A stretch of DNA of 64,000 bases, taken from positions 53,523,063 to 53,587,062 of the forward strand of contig NC_068357.1 of assembly GCF_020536995.1 (NCBI RefSeq), read 5' to 3'. This DNA is from Dreissena polymorpha (taxonomy: Eukaryota; Mollusca; Bivalvia; Myida; Dreissenidae). Below the pieces are notes generated by a model, which was given only the letters and a program-made list of their open reading frames with translations, was not told the origin of the DNA and made no database searches. A program made the translations under genes and the position numbers. Numbering within the stretch: position 1 is the stretch's first letter; every line of letters starts with the position of its first letter. Positions 1-12,589 of the stretch are shown here, one piece after another.

Positions 1-713
1 TCTTCAATGCAATTGAGTAATTAAATAGTAATTAAATTGAATGCGTTTTAATTCCCTTTTATTATTGTTTAATTTGAGTTACAATGCTATGACGTTAAAT
101 TTTATTTACACTTAAATGTATTATGAATATTGCTGGGCCAAGTGTGAGGTTGAGCGCTCTATAACCAGGTTTAAACCCCCAATGCTTTGCATTGACCGTT
201 CCAAGGCGGTGACCCCAGCTTTATTCATATTTTGTGTTTATGTTGGTTTGTATTGTGCTGTATTGTGCTGTTTTGTACTGTTTGGGCAATCGGTCACTTG
301 CCTTAAATAAAGGACCAACTAATTGTTTTTAATAAAAATTCAATACTGCTCCAGCAGCTGGAGTTTCACTTCTTTATATTGAACCCAGAACTCATCTCAC
401 ATTGTAAGATGCGTTTTTCAATTAAACTACAATGACTGTATCTTGTGAAGTGGAGCCAACATACACCCACATACCGGTAAGTGAAAAAATCATTCTGTCC
501 ATATATTTGTACTGGGCGTTAGTGAAAGTGAAAGTCTTTTTCCAGGTTTTCCCTGATTTCCAGGTTGGCTTGAAACCATGTTTAACTATGATAAAATGTT
601 CTTTAGATGCCATGTGTATTAATATATAGGTCTATTTTTCTGAGATATTAATGAAAATGCCTTTGGGTATGTGGCGAATATTTAAAAAATCTGCAACTTG
701 ATATATGGTGCTA
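1..713. other. AT-rich non-coding stretch
   Basis: I see no gene here. The short open frames have no family-like motif. The last part (about 690-713) begins to resemble the satellite that follows. Confidence 0.5.
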
Positions 714-2742
714 ACACGGTAAAATTGTATGAGCCCAAATTATAATGGATGAATGCGTATTATGCTTCTCTGCTTATACTAGGACGACATTTTCATACAA
801 TGTCATTTTTATTAATATACATGTATATGCCAAATTTAATGAAAAAGACTTGAAAATGTGTGTCGCAAGATACCAAGTACGAAAAAAATCAGCATTTTTA
901 TGTAGGGTCATCACACGGTAAAATTATTTGTGCCCAAAATAATAATAGATGAATGCATATTAGGCTTCAATGTTGCTTATACTATGACTACTGGTTCATA
1001 CGATGCCATTTTTATAAATATCTATGCCAAATTTAATGAAATAGACATGAAAATGTGTGTCGCCAGGTACCAACTAAGAAAAAAATCAGCATTTTTATCT
1101 AGGTTCTTCACACGGTTAAATTATTTGTGCACAAATAATAATAGATGAATGCATATTAGGCTTCAATGTTGCTTATACTATGACTACTGGTTCATACGAT
1201 GCCATTTTTATAAATATCTATGCCAAATTTAATGAAATAGACTTGAAAATGTGTGTCGCCAGGTACCAAATAAGAAAAAAATCAGCATTTTTATATAGGG
1301 TCTTCACACAGTAAAATTATTTGTGCCCAAGTAATAATAGATGAATGCATATTAGGCTTCAATGTTGCTTATACTATGACTACTGGTTCATACGATGCCA
1401 ATTTTATAAATATCTATGCCAAATTTAATGAAATAAACTTGAAAATGTGTGTAGCCAGGTACCAAGTAAGAAAAAAATCAGCATTTTTATGTAGGGTCTT
1501 CACACAGTAAAATTATTTGTGCCCAAATAAGAATAGATGAATGCATATTAGGCTTCAATGTTGCTTATACTATGACTAATGGTTCATACGATACCATTTT
1601 TATAAATATCTATGCCAAATTTAATGAAATAGACTTGAAAATGTGATTCGACAGGTACCAAGTAAGAAAAAAATCCGCATTTTTATGTAGGGTCTTCACA
1701 CGGTAAAATTATTTGTTTCCAAATAATAATAGATGAATGCATATTAGGCTTCAATGTTGCTTATACTATGACGATATGTTCATACAATGCCATTTTTAAA
1801 AATATCTATGCCAAATTTAATGAAATAGAATTAAAAATGTGTGTCGCCAGGTACCAAGTAAGAAAAAAATCAGCATTTTTATGTAGGGTCTTCACATGGT
1901 AAAATTATTTGTGCCAAAAATAATAACAGATGAATGCATATTAGGCTTCAATGTTGCTTATACTATGACTACTGGTTCATACAATGCCATTTTTAAAAAT
2001 ATCTATGCCAAATTTAATGAAATAGACTTAAAAATGTGTGTCGCCAGGTACCAAGTAAGAAAAAATCAGCATTTTTATGTAGGGTCTTCACACGGTAAAA
2101 TTATTTGTGCCCAAATAATAATAGATGAATGCATATTAGGCTTCAATGTTGCTTATACTATGACTACTGGTTCATACGATGCCAGTTTTATAAATATCTA
2201 TGCCAAATTTAATGAAATAGACTTGAAAATGTGTGTCGCCAGGTACCAAATAAGAAAAAATCAGCATTTTTATGTAGGATCTTCACACGGTAAAATTGTT
2301 TGTGCCCAAATAATAATACATGTAGATGAATGCATATTAGGCTTCAATGTTGCTTATACTATGACTACTGGTTCATACGATGCCATTTTTTAAAATATCT
2401 ATGCCAAATTTAATGAAAAAGACTTGAAAATGTGTGTCGCCAGGTACCAGGTAAGAAAAAAATCAGCATTTTTATGTAGGGTCTTCACACAGTAAAATTA
2501 TTTGTGCCCAATTAATAATAGATGAATGCATATTAGGCTTCAATGTTGCTTATACTATGACTACTGGTTCATACGATGCCAATTTTATAAATATCTATGC
2601 CAAATTTAATGAAATAGACTTGAAAATGTGTGTCGCCAGGTACCAAGTAAGAAAAAAATCAGCATTTTTATGTAGGGTCTTCACACGGTAAAATTATTTG
2701 TGCCCAAATAATAATAGATAAATGCATATTAGGCTTCAATGC
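714..2742. repeat. 196-bp tandem satellite, about 10 copies
   Basis: A unit containing GATGAATGCATATTAGG recurs at about 751, 951, 1147, 1343, 1539, 1735, 1932, 2127, 2328, 2524 and 2720, so the period is 196 bp with small deviations (195, 197, 200, 201). The first copy is the most diverged and the array stops abruptly mid-unit at about 2742. Two adjacent units with lost bases leave a 165-codon open frame at 1896-2393; that frame is a by-product of the repeat, not a gene. Confidence 0.95.
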
Positions 2743-2840
2743 AGGGTTGGCATATTGACCGGTCAATTGAGTATTGACCGGGCCGGCGGTCAATACCTGG
2801 TTAAAACCGGTCAATACTGGTCATTACTGGTCGATTGAAA
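2743..2840. repeat. GGTCAAT-rich segment at the satellite edge
   Basis: Directly after the broken satellite unit comes a segment with many forward and reverse copies of a GGTCAATA/TATTGACC word around GACCGGGCCGGCGGTC. It looks like the end of an interspersed repeat that cut the satellite, but I cannot find its other end. Confidence 0.4.
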
Positions 2841-3124
2841 ATTGTAGCATTTAAACATTACAAAGGAGCCATTTTATATAAAATCAATAATTATTCTGTA
2901 ATTGATAAACTTTTTTCTGAGTTATTTATTTTTAAAAAAATCTTTAAAGCTGTAAAAAGTTACTTCTTAATTATTTATGGAAACAGCCTCAAATACATAA
3001 GGACTAAGGCAATATCTTTATCTCAGTGTATCACATCTGTTACTAATTAGCCGGATTTTACATAAATTCCAGGTTGATAAACACAACAAGGTAAAGGTAC
3101 CTTGTAGTTGGTGAGATATAATAA

Positions 3125-4110
3125 TAATACAGTTAGTAAGGCTCGTACCCTGTGTACGGTAAATATACTAAAACGTACGCGGGAATTTTCTAACTAAATC
3201 GGTTGTTGTCGGCTATTTTGTAAAAATTAATTATGTTTACATTTATGTAAATTTTCTGTTAAATGGCATTTATATTATCAAAACTCATTGTTAAAATCAA
3301 TAAGGTGATTTAATTTTAAATCTTAAATTGTTTAAAGTCACGTCATTGTATGACGTCGTCAAGTATAATATTTTCCGCGACATCGCACGTTCACTTTTTA
3401 CCGTCATAGATTTTTTAAAAGAAACATTATTTGGTTACCAAGGTCCGTTAAATGGGGAACACCATATTCGGTATTTATATTATGTTTTAACAATTAATTA
3501 ATGCTGTGTAATAAATATTGTTTAAGATATTTCGATATTTATTGAAAATGTTTCAAATTGTTATTTATGAAACCTCTTATTCTAATGAGTGTATGCTATT
3601 ATATTATACTTTGAAAAGCATATCTGTTGTACTATAATCTTATTATTCATTTATTACTGTTAATTTCATTTATTGTAGAGAATCGTCAATGTTACATCTA
3701 GTCGCCAATGCTTGTTGTCAGTGTTAGTCGTAAATGCTTGTGATCATTGTTGTCGATGTTAGTCGTCAATCCTTATCGTCATTATACATGAAGGAAATAA
3801 AAGCAGAAACAGAGACGTATTCTTGATTACTTGCTTATTCCTACGGCGTCCTCTCAACACTCAAACTAAAAAGCATGTTGATGCAGATTTTTTAAAAGAG
3901 AAGGTTGTTTAAGGTAAACAATATTGTTTTACGTTATCGGTAGCATGTTTAACGACATTGGATTTTTGGCGGATATACAACTCGGATACAATATAATATT
4001 TGCGGTTATGTTTAAGTTTATTTACCGTACCCGGGGAACATATAAGTAAAGTTAAGAGTACCCGGGGTACATGTACCGGTAAGTAGTACCCGAGCCGAGA
4101 ATGACCATTT
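3125..4110. repeat. Possible interspersed element with inverted related ends
   Basis: The left part (GTTAGTAAGGCTCGTACCC, then a GTACGGTAAATATAC stretch) is matched in reverse by the right part near 3960-4110 (…ACCCGAGCC…GAGCCTTAGTAAG). A related segment with CTCGGGT, TGTACCCCGGGTACTCTTA and AAAATATACTAAGACGTACCCGG lies at 40915-41035. This suggests a roughly 1-kb foldback or MITE-like repeat. The arms are imperfect and I could not fix the ends. Confidence 0.35.
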
Positions 4111-4556
4111 GAGCCTTAGTAAGTGATTGATGGTGTATGGGATAGCATGCACTGAGGGTGTATATTTTTCATGAACAAGTCAATTGAAGGTGTTAGAGAT
4201 GCATTGATCCATAACATTAAAAAGGGTAATTAACCACGGGCTTATTAAAATTAAAACGATGACATTACATTGTACCAGCTGTTTATTGTTGAGTACTGTA
4301 AGCTTGCAATATTTTAAATAATGTAAACAACTTACCTTGTATTAAGTTGGCACATTGTTGTCAGGTGTAGAAACTTTTTATACTTATTTCTGTTAAGTTG
4401 CACTGGCAGAACCAAAAGAATTATGTAGTCGTTTCTGAATAATCACGAAACAACCTACTAATGCATATATGCTTGCCAGTTACTGAGTTTGTGCATTTCC
4501 ATTCATTATATTATCGGCCTTGGCAAACAGCGTAGACCCAGATGAGACGCCGTGTG

Positions 4557-4930
4557 ATGTCTGCTATTTCGTTACGCTGAAAATTTCCATATCCACGGGT
4601 GTTTTTGTGTCAAATGTTATGGTTTTTCAATAGATCGTATACTTATCTACAAAACAGCGAATTAGCGTTCACTTTACATCATCTATGTTATTTTGTTAAT
4701 ACTTTCGAGCGTTCTTTTCGAACCTGTATTGGCAGCCATTGGTCGACGCCGTCTGCTATTTCAAACGCCGATGATTTCCATATCCACTGGTGTTTTTTTA
4801 TGTCAAATTTTATTGTTTTTTCGTTGGATCGTATACTTATCTACAAAATAGCTAACTAGCGTTCACTTTACATCATTTATGATGATCTTATTTTGTAAAT
4901 ATTTTGTGAGCGTTCATTCCTACGTTGCTA
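4557..4930. repeat. Two-copy tandem duplication, about 192 bp
   Basis: CTGCTATTTC is followed in both copies by TTCCATATCCAC, GATCGTATACTTATCTACAAAA and GCGTTCACTTTACATCAT; the copies begin near 4561 and 4753. The frame at 4599-4859 is a product of the duplication. Confidence 0.75.
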
Positions 4931-5589
4931 TGTCGTCAGCCATTTTGATGGTTGGTTTGTTTACTTTCCGTCTTTCGGTTTCTACTGCAAACGAAATTAA
5001 TTGATTTGCTGCTCACGTTTATTTATTGATTTAATAATAAAATATTAAACCCTAATAATGTAATAGATATTATCGGATAAATAGAATACCATTCTAATAC
5101 CAGTGTGTACTTACATTTATCTCGGAAAGCCTAGCCGCGTAAACCTTTCTTCAACTCGTAGCACACAAATTCACAATACGTTGAATAACACATTGATTTA
5201 TGTGATGTTTATTAAAAAAACACACTTGTGTACTTCCGATTGATATTCAAACACAATTATTACGTCTTTGTTTATCGATTAAACGCCTAACTTTTATTGA
5301 ATTAATAACGCGTAACTTTGTTTCTTTGTTTATTAACAAGATGGAAGCTAGCCTAAGCGCTTTTCATGACGTCATGCGCGCGTGCCGTTTCCCATAAAAA
5401 TATTTCAACACAAAATACTCGAAAACTTGATTTTTCCCAGGTATAACGCCTACGCCAACAGGTAGATCGCATTCTTGTCCATATACATGTCAAATTTCAG
5501 CAAACGTGTTCGGCCAGTTTTCAAGAGACCCAAATCGCAGTGATTTGCCTCAGCTTAACGGAACTTAGCCCCCTTTATCATTCGTTCGA

Positions 5590-5983
5590 ATGAACGTCAT
5601 CAATGATGACGTCCAATACATCACTCATTCCATACTTGAGGACGAACTATCCTCATATTGTAATAACAATAAATATGTCTTTATAGCTGGAGATGCCAAT
5701 AGTAGAGTAGGGACACTAAAAGACTTCATTCTTCCTGATCACCATACTAATGAACTTTTCGGAATAGACATAGAACTCGAAAACGACCTGTACAAGCATA
5801 CTATACTTGAAAACCTCTCTATCCCTCTCATTAGAAATTCTCAAGACAAACGTACAAACACTCATGGTTTCTTACTACTCGATATGTGTAAAAACAATAA
5901 TATGTTTATCATAAAGCAGACTATTTAAAGATGAAATAACTGGTGCTTTTACTTTCAGGGACAAATCCGTCATTGATTATGTA
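5590..5983 (+). pseudogene. LINE endonuclease remnant (copy 1)
   Basis: The frame 5590-5928 contains VFIAGDANSRVG, the GD-N core of the exonuclease-endonuclease-phosphatase fold used by LINEs to nick target DNA. After a single frame change near 5915-5925, the next frame reads GAFTFRDKSVIDYVLAS, the usual last block of this domain (S-x-IDY). The upstream catalytic blocks are absent, so the domain cannot be functional. The start is the truncation point of the element, not a real initiation codon. Confidence 0.8.
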
Positions 5984-7309
5984 TTGGCAAGTGCCGAGTG
6001 CTTTAACTTCATCACAGATTTTGAAATTATAGAAACTGACCCTTTATTTTCAGATGGTCACAATGTGCTATCATGGGACATCTCTGCTGTACAACCTGAA
6101 AGTAAAAAAACATTAAATAAACAAAATACTAACCGCCCTGCCTGGCAACAAGATCAAAAAGACCAATTTATAGTCAACATAAATAAACAACAATTAGAGG
6201 AATTACATCTCAGCCTTAATACATACCCACAGTCACAGGAAACATTGGACTATATCACACATGAATTGCAAACAATATTCGAAAACGCCTGCTCAGAAAC
6301 ATTCACAAACCAAAAACCAAATTATAAAAGCAATTACCCCAACAATAAATCGTGGTTTGGCCCAAAATGTCACCAAGCAAGGAAACAATACCATGAAGCA
6401 AAATCAAAGTACAATTCTATTAAAAATCCAGATAATAAATTATCTTTGAAACATGCCAGCAATCATTATAAAAGGACAATCAAATTTTATGTAAATAGAG
6501 ATAAATTATGCGCCAGTGCTAAATTACGTGCAATTAATGATAAAAACCCGAAAAAATATTGGAAGTTCCTTAGGAGTCTCAAACCAAAAACAAAAGAAAC
6601 AAGCTCTCCACCAATAGAATCCTTTTACAAACACTTCAAAGAAATAAATACAAATGCAATCGAAGATAATCGTTTCAACAATGATATACAACATATACCT
6701 GACACAAATGATGTCTTAAATATGGAAATAAGCCAGGAAGAAATAAGCCGATGTATACTTAAACTACAAAACTCAAAAGCCCCTAGCCCTTCTGACCATA
6801 TATTAAATGAATATATAAAATCAACAAAAGACCTCCTGCTCCCATTTTACATAAAATTGTTTAACTGTGTATTACAAACAGGGATTATCCCACTATCATG
6901 GCTCGAAGGCACTATCATCCCTATATTTAAAAACAAAGGGAGTCCAGGTGAACCAAGCAATTATAGGCCCATAACACTCCTTAGCTGTATGGGTAAACTA
7001 TTTACCTCAGTCCTAAACCAAAGACTTAACACTTTTCTTGAATTAAACAATCTATTAGAAGAAAATCAAGCTGGCTTCCGTAAGGGTTACTCTTGTGCAG
7101 ACCATATCTTTACCCTCCATGCATTAATAGAGATTCTTAAAAAACGCAAACAAAAACTCTTCTGCGCCTTCATCGATTTTTCTCAGGCATTCGATAAAGT
7201 TCGGAGAGCTGGTCTCTGGCACAAATTACTGGGCACACAAATTAATGGTAACTTTTTTCGAGTCCTTTCAAACATGTACAGAAACATAAAATCATGCAAT
7301 TCCCTTTAA
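5984..7309 (+). pseudogene. LINE reverse transcriptase, fingers and palm part (copy 1)
   Basis: This frame holds the end of the endonuclease, a basic linker and the first reverse transcriptase blocks: NSKAPSPSDHILNEYI, NYRPITLLSCMGKLFT, AGFRKGYSCADHIF and motif A AFIDFSQAFDKV, whose aspartates are metal ligands. The frame runs into a stop just after MYRNIKSC because one base is lost or gained near 7300; the protein continues in another frame downstream. The listed start is simply where the open frame begins after the earlier shift. Function: cDNA synthesis by target-primed reverse transcription in intact relatives. Confidence 0.9.
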
Positions 7310-8657
7310 TGGAGAATGCTCCCAGTACTTCTTATCAGAAATAGGTGTCAGACAAGGAGAAAATCTATCCCCAGTCCTATTCTCACTTTTCTTAAATGAC
7401 CTTCACTCATACCTGCATATAAATGGATCCGTTGGGGTTGAACTTATCAACCCAGATACTGCAATATCGTGGCTTAAGCTTCTGGTCCTGTTGTATGCAG
7501 ATGACACCGTCATTGTCGCGAATAGTGCATCTGACCTGCAAAACAGTCTCAACACATTTCATAATTATTGCAAAAACTGGTACCTCAATGTAAATATTGC
7601 AAAAACAAAAGTTGTAATTTTCGGTGCAAGACAAACAAGAAGTTTTAATTTTAAATGTGGCAATAATCAACTTGAAATTACAAGCACTTATCATTATCTT
7701 GGCGTTACATTCTCAAGTAATGGTTCTTTTTTAAATGCGCGCAAACATGTTAAAGAACAAGCCTCAAAAGCCATGCACCTACTCTGGAATCGTGTTAACA
7801 ATGCAAATCTACCCATTGACCTAGCTATTAAACTTTTTGATCATACTGTCCTACCTATTCTTACTTATGGCTCAGAAATATTTGGATATGAAAACCTAGA
7901 AATATTGGAACAAGTTCACACAGATTTTATGAGAAAAATAACTAAAGCCCGTCGATCCACACCAATCAACTTTCTATATGGTGAACTAGGTCGCTATCCT
8001 TTAAGCATTAATGTAAACACAAAAATGATCTCTTTCTGGAATAGACTCATCACAGGCAAAGAAAGCAAAATATCTCTTCTTATTTATAAATACATGCTTT
8101 CACAACCAAATCTAAACTTCAAATGGATACATAAGATAAAAGAAATCCTAACATCTGTTGGAAGACCAGACATCTGGCAAAACCAAACACAAATTACACA
8201 AAACAACATCCACATACAAATCAAACAAACACTTATTGATCAATTTAAGCAATCGTGGAATGCTGAATTACAAATAAGCAACAAAGGGCGCATATACAGC
8301 AGTTTTAAAAGAAACCATGAGTTTGAGCCATACCTGATTAAAATTCACCCGGATGAGTCCCAAAATATCTTCAAATTCCGTACTGCCAATCACTTTCTTC
8401 CTGTAGAAACAGGCCGCTATGAAGGCACGCCATTCCATGCACGCCTTTGCAACCTATGTCACACAAACGAAATAGCTACTGAAAAACACTTTTTAATGAC
8501 ATGCCCTTATTTTTATAACGAACGGCATCGATATATGGGAAACCTAATAGAAAGGCACATGACGTTTAATGAAATCATTACGCCGACATCAATAGCAGAA
8601 ATGAAACAGCTTTCGAGATTTACCAAAATAATAATGAAGAAATATACCAGGCATTAG
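7303..8657 (+). pseudogene. LINE reverse transcriptase, catalytic and C-terminal part (copy 1)
   Basis: The frame is open from about 7303 with GVRQGENLSPVLFSLF (motif B) and then LYADDTVIVA near 7491-7520, the catalytic YADD box. After the thumb comes YGELGRYPLSIN, a block shared with the second LINE of this window, then a C-terminal RLCNLCHTN…EKHFLMTC cluster resembling the CCHC-type ending of many LINE proteins. It ends in TAG at 8657 with a short 3' tail. This part looks undamaged; only the upstream frame changes and the missing 5' end make the element dead. Confidence 0.88.
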
Positions 8658-8705
8658 ACTAGGCTGTAAAGGTCGAACACTTATTTCTTAAACAACAACA
8701 ACAAA

Positions 8706-8951
8706 CGCCAATGCCTCAACTCTCACTTACTATGCTTTTTAACAATTCACTTCTATCGAACACCTATAACCCTTATGTATGTACTTTGTAATAGCATTTA
8801 CTTCTCAACTCTAAAATGCCCTACCTTAATCTCTCGAGCAGTATCCAATTAACTGTGCACTTGAACTCTGTAGAACACACGCGCCTGCCATAACCGATAA
8901 TCTTCACACGAGGCAATGTACAATTCTAACTGCACACGGTCTCAAACGAGG
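8706..8951. other. Unassigned spacer
   Basis: Short AT-rich interval between LINE copy 1 and the inverted-repeat element. Nothing recognised. Confidence 0.5.
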
Positions 8952-8961
8952 TCGCAAAGAC

Positions 8962-9504
8962 GGTGTCCAGTCATTACACCCCCTGGACGTTACACCCCTG
9001 GTCATTACACCCTCTAAGCCTGGACATTACACCCACCAAGATATTGATTAGATTAGAAAGGTGTAATCAACTTATGAACCACTAATTGGATTTGTCATGT
9101 AAGATGACACTGATGAGATTAATGGTTGCTCAAATTATTTAATTGAGCAGCCATCATTTAAAACATTAATTTTTATTTCACCAGAATGACTGTAACAATA
9201 TGCATCTAAATAATAAATACTTTTTTTTCAAGAATATACAGACAGAAATAAAAATAAAGATAAATAAAATAAATATTTAGAATAAACAAAACACAATCTT
9301 AATTCATATACATTTATTTTTATTTCACCATAATGTAATAATATGCATCTAAATCATAAATAATAACGACAGAAAAAACTTTGAAAACAAAATAAAATAA
9401 TGATAAATACAATAATTATGTTTACATCTTGGTGGGTGTAATGTCCAGGCTTAGAGGGTGTAATGACTAGGGGTGTAACGTCCAGGGGGTGTAACGACTG
9501 GAAA
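8962..9504. mobile_element. Small non-autonomous DNA transposon with 10-bp target duplication
   Basis: Inverted arms of about 76 bp (8968-9044 and 9426-9502) are nearly perfect reverse complements and are built from repeated GGTGTAACG/GGTGTAATG words. The direct repeat TCGCAAAGAC lies immediately outside at 8952-8961 and 9505-9514. The interior is AT-rich with no coding and contains its own direct duplication (about 9165-9230 and 9310-9370, sharing ATATGCATCTAAAT). A 10-bp duplication is compatible with Mutator-like mobilisation, but the family is inferred from that length alone. Confidence 0.85.
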
Positions 9505-9785
9505 TCGCAAAGACCCGTATGTAAAAAGCGCAGCGGCGTAACCACCTGTCGCTTATATTATCATACCACGATGTTTAACTGCGAGATGTATTTACTCTTA
9601 TATACAATACATAGCATATCTATACTCATATTTGTTAAAAATAGCTTTTTCTTATAAAGAGTTTACTTTGAAAACACAAAATTAAACGCCTGATAATTGT
9701 CTCGAGAGCAACCTACACTGTAACACTGATAAATATGTGCTTGATTAATGATCGCGAAAATCATTCCTTATCCTGATGCTTTTTG

Positions 9786-9875
9786 TCACTTGTAATTGTG
9801 CCATTATTATAATTATGATTATTATGATTATGACATTGATGTTGATTCTTCTTCTTCTTCGTATTATTATTATTA

Positions 9876-9924
<49 letters not shown>

Positions 9925-9993
9925 CATCATTCCTATTATTATTATTATTATATATATATTATTATTATTATTATTATTATCTCGCCGTTGTTG
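9786..9993. repeat. (ATT)n / (TTC)n microsatellite
   Basis: About 200 bp of ATT triplets with a short TTC run at 9848-9860 and a TATATATA interruption. All open frames across it (poly-Ile, poly-Tyr, poly-Leu) are products of low complexity. Confidence 0.97.
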
Positions 9994-11453
9994 TGATGAC
10001 TACTACATGTCTTACTATTATTACAAACGTTCCATTTGTAAACATGCTTATTCCATCTTTACCGTATTAAGAATTAATACGATAAAATATCAAAGCATCT
10101 ATATATAAAAGCTGCAAATTGATTCACATTGTTTATATGACTTCCCCCATACAACAAAATGTACCACACTTGAACCGGAAACATGATATGTATTTTGTAA
10201 CATGTATATTATATGTTCCCCATGTTGTATCTATGTATACCTGGGAGAAATAAAGTATTGTTCTGTTCTGTTCAGTATAAACTTCACTGTAATCTGGGCG
10301 CCCCGTAATCTGTTCTTTAAATAGACATAGCCTTAATAAAGACGGCGCTAATAAAGTGTGAAGTTGGATATTATGAAATAAGATCCCATTTTCGCATGAC
10401 CCTGGCAGTATAGCATGTAGTATTATATCAATAAGACACATTTGAATCTTTCATTTCTTCGAAAAAATAAGCACGTAGTCACAGATAAAGAAGATACATT
10501 AAGCGCACTGAAAAAGATGAATTGGACACATTTGCATCTTTCATTTATTAAAAAGCATGTGAATCTGTACAATACTTTTATTACTGACACATTATTCTTA
10601 AAGTCGACGGACAACAGAAGAGGAAATCACAATTAAATAAGATCCATTTTCGCAGGATAGTGGTGTTTTAGAAAGTATTCACATATTAATTATAGCTTGC
10701 ATTAGTTGCAATAATAAGTGCGCGTGCCATTGAACGTTGAGTTAAGCGAAAGGTGCGAATTAAAATCTGAAACTATTATGTCATCTGTGCTAACATCATT
10801 AACTCAATGGTGTCAAATCGCCCATTGTCAATTAAAGGGACATTTTCATATCGTATATATAATATACTCTGTAAGAGACGTTACATATTATGACATTTCA
10901 AATTTAAACCACACAATTGACAACTATCCAAAGATATATCATTCATTTTAGTGAAGGAATGATACATTATAATAACCATGAAAAGTTTTTCCGTTTGACT
11001 ATGCCTTTAACGGAATAATTTTTCATAATAATATATATAAAATAAACGAGATCAATGATACCTTCCTTTCATGTATAGTGTACATGTAAGACAAACAGAT
11101 TCTTTCAATTCATCGCTGTCATTACATCAGTCTATTAGTATCTCATTCACAATGAAATAATTTGCATTTCATGTGTGCAGAAAATGATTCATATTTTGGT
11201 AAAAGGAATTGTACTTCTTTTTAGCGTATCTTACAAAAGTATGAGCACGCCTTGCAGAAAGCACTTTTTAGAACAAAAAATCAACGAATGACTGACATGC
11301 CTTTCGCTAGTAGTAAAATCGTTTTAAACGTCTACTGTAAACAAGACCACAAGCTGAAATAACTGCAAAAAATATGAGATTGTTAACGTATCTTGCATTT
11401 AACATTAGTATCAACTAAACTCCTTTTTTAAGATGCTTGCAAGTTTAAGATGA

Positions 11454-11455
<2 letters not shown>
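9994..11455. other. Non-coding interval
   Basis: No supported gene. A probable retroposon 3' tail lies near 10150-10275. A short direct duplication (GACACATTTGAATCTTTCATTT / GACACATTTGCATCTTTCATTT, split here by one mismatch) sits near 10436 and 10525. The rest is AT-rich and unassigned. Confidence 0.5.
10150..10275 (+). repeat. Probable retroposon 3' tail ending in (GTTCT)n
   Basis: The sequence ends AGAAATAAAGTATTGTTCTGTTCTGTTC, a polyadenylation-like AATAAA followed by a short tandem repeat. This is the same style of ending as AATAAACTGTCTGTCTG… of LINE copy 2. No coding part is attached, so it is probably a severely truncated LINE or SINE. Confidence 0.4.
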
Positions 11456-11508
<53 letters not shown>

Positions 11509-11537
11509 TATAAGTAAAAGGGAGGGAGGGAGGGAGG

Positions 11538-11569
<32 letters not shown>

Positions 11570-11572
11570 AAT
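11456..11572. repeat. Compound microsatellite (AT)n-(GGGA)n-(GA)n
   Basis: Three adjacent simple runs: AT dinucleotides (11458-11504), GGGA tetranucleotides (11519-11541) and GA dinucleotides (11542-11570). The Tyr-Ile and Ser-Leu frames over it are artefacts. Confidence 0.97.
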
Positions 11573-12589
11573 TGGCGACCGAGAAATGGAGTGTTTTTCG
11601 GTGATTGTATCTGCCAAATGTGTGAAGCTAGTAAGGAAATTCATATTTGTGTGTTCGTATAGATATAACCAAAATGTAAGTTTATAACCATAACTGATAG
11701 TGTGAGTTCTTAAAGTAAATTATGGGGAATGTTAGTTTTAAATAAGCGTGGGTAACCATTGCTAATGAGTTAATTTCCGACCTGGTCAAAGGTGATACTT
11801 GATTTCTTAAACCATTTTATATTATGCGCGTTAGTGCATCTTTTCGCAGTGTCATTGTTTTACGTAAATATATTTATATATCTTTAAACGGTTACTAGAT
11901 TTACCGAAAGCGCGCGGTACAAATTAATGCTCGTGTAAACACGTTCATAAAAATATAAATTGCATCAAGATTATGACTTTTGTTGAAATTATGATCTGTT
12001 TACTTCGTATTTGCTCAATCAGCATTTAGTAGTATAAGTATTATAATCAAAGTAATATCTATTTAGATATAATGTAATGATATCCTCCAGTACAGTTACT
12101 TTTGAAGTGTCATTTCCATTATAACAAATTAATATATCTCGTACAATAAAATGAAATTTATGCCTTCGACATCCAGCCCCGGAAGGAGGGGGGGGGGGTA
12201 ACTTCCTGTATACGGGTATATAGGGATGTGCCGAAAATACGGGGTGAGTTTTTCGACTAAAATTACTGAAATGGGTATGGTTTTGAGAATCTAAGTATAG
12301 ATATGTGTATTGAAATCAGAACTTTGCTTGTATTTAAATGCATATATATTTGAAAGTATTTAAAGTATCAACATGGGTTTGATAAATTTCATACTTGATT
12401 TACAAATAGACAGATAATTCAATAAGTTTCCTGTACAAATCTTCATTGATTGCATTGGACTCAGAATAAACAACGAAAAAAAGTCTAAAGGTATATTTAC
12501 AATGATATGCACAACCATTTTTGTACTTCCGTCACTTTTTCGAAATTTTATTTAAACCACACCGTTATTGATAACGTTTGTTTCGAACG
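11573..12589. other. Non-coding interval
   Basis: Nothing recognised except a G-tract at about 12185-12199 followed by TAACTTCCTGTATACGGGTATATAGGGATGTGCCG, which reads like a fragment of an interspersed repeat but has no second copy here. Confidence 0.45.

Larger units (their letters stand above)
2841..5580. other. Non-coding interval with minor repeats
   Basis: No convincing gene on either strand. It contains a segment with related ends (3125-4110) and a two-copy tandem duplication (4557-4930), listed separately. Elsewhere the sequence is AT-rich and unassigned. Confidence 0.5.
5581..8705 (+). mobile_element. LINE retrotransposon copy 1, 5'-truncated
   Basis: A non-LTR retrotransposon lacking the N-terminal half of its apurinic-type endonuclease. 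In order it carries the endonuclease C-terminal part, reverse transcriptase and a C-terminal C-x2-C…H-x4-C cluster. The frame is lost twice: near 5915-5925 in the endonuclease and near 7300 in the reverse transcriptase. There are few other disruptions, so it is a fairly recent dead copy. It probably ends at the (AAC)n run near 8690-8705. It belongs to the same general clade as the copy at 13905-16176 (shared YGELGRYPL motif); I do not assign the clade. Confidence 0.9.

Noticed and set aside
1896-2393. 165-codon open frame
   Set aside because: Lies wholly in the 196-bp satellite; open only because two units lost a base and became 195 bp.
714-2742. CRISPR array
   Set aside because: Units are contiguous 196-bp satellite copies without separate spacers, in a eukaryotic genome.
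9745-10108. Poly-Ile, poly-Tyr and poly-Leu frames
   Set aside because: Translation of an (ATT)n microsatellite.
11411-11662. Tyr-Ile and Ser-Leu-rich frames
   Set aside because: Translation of (AT)n and (GA)n runs.
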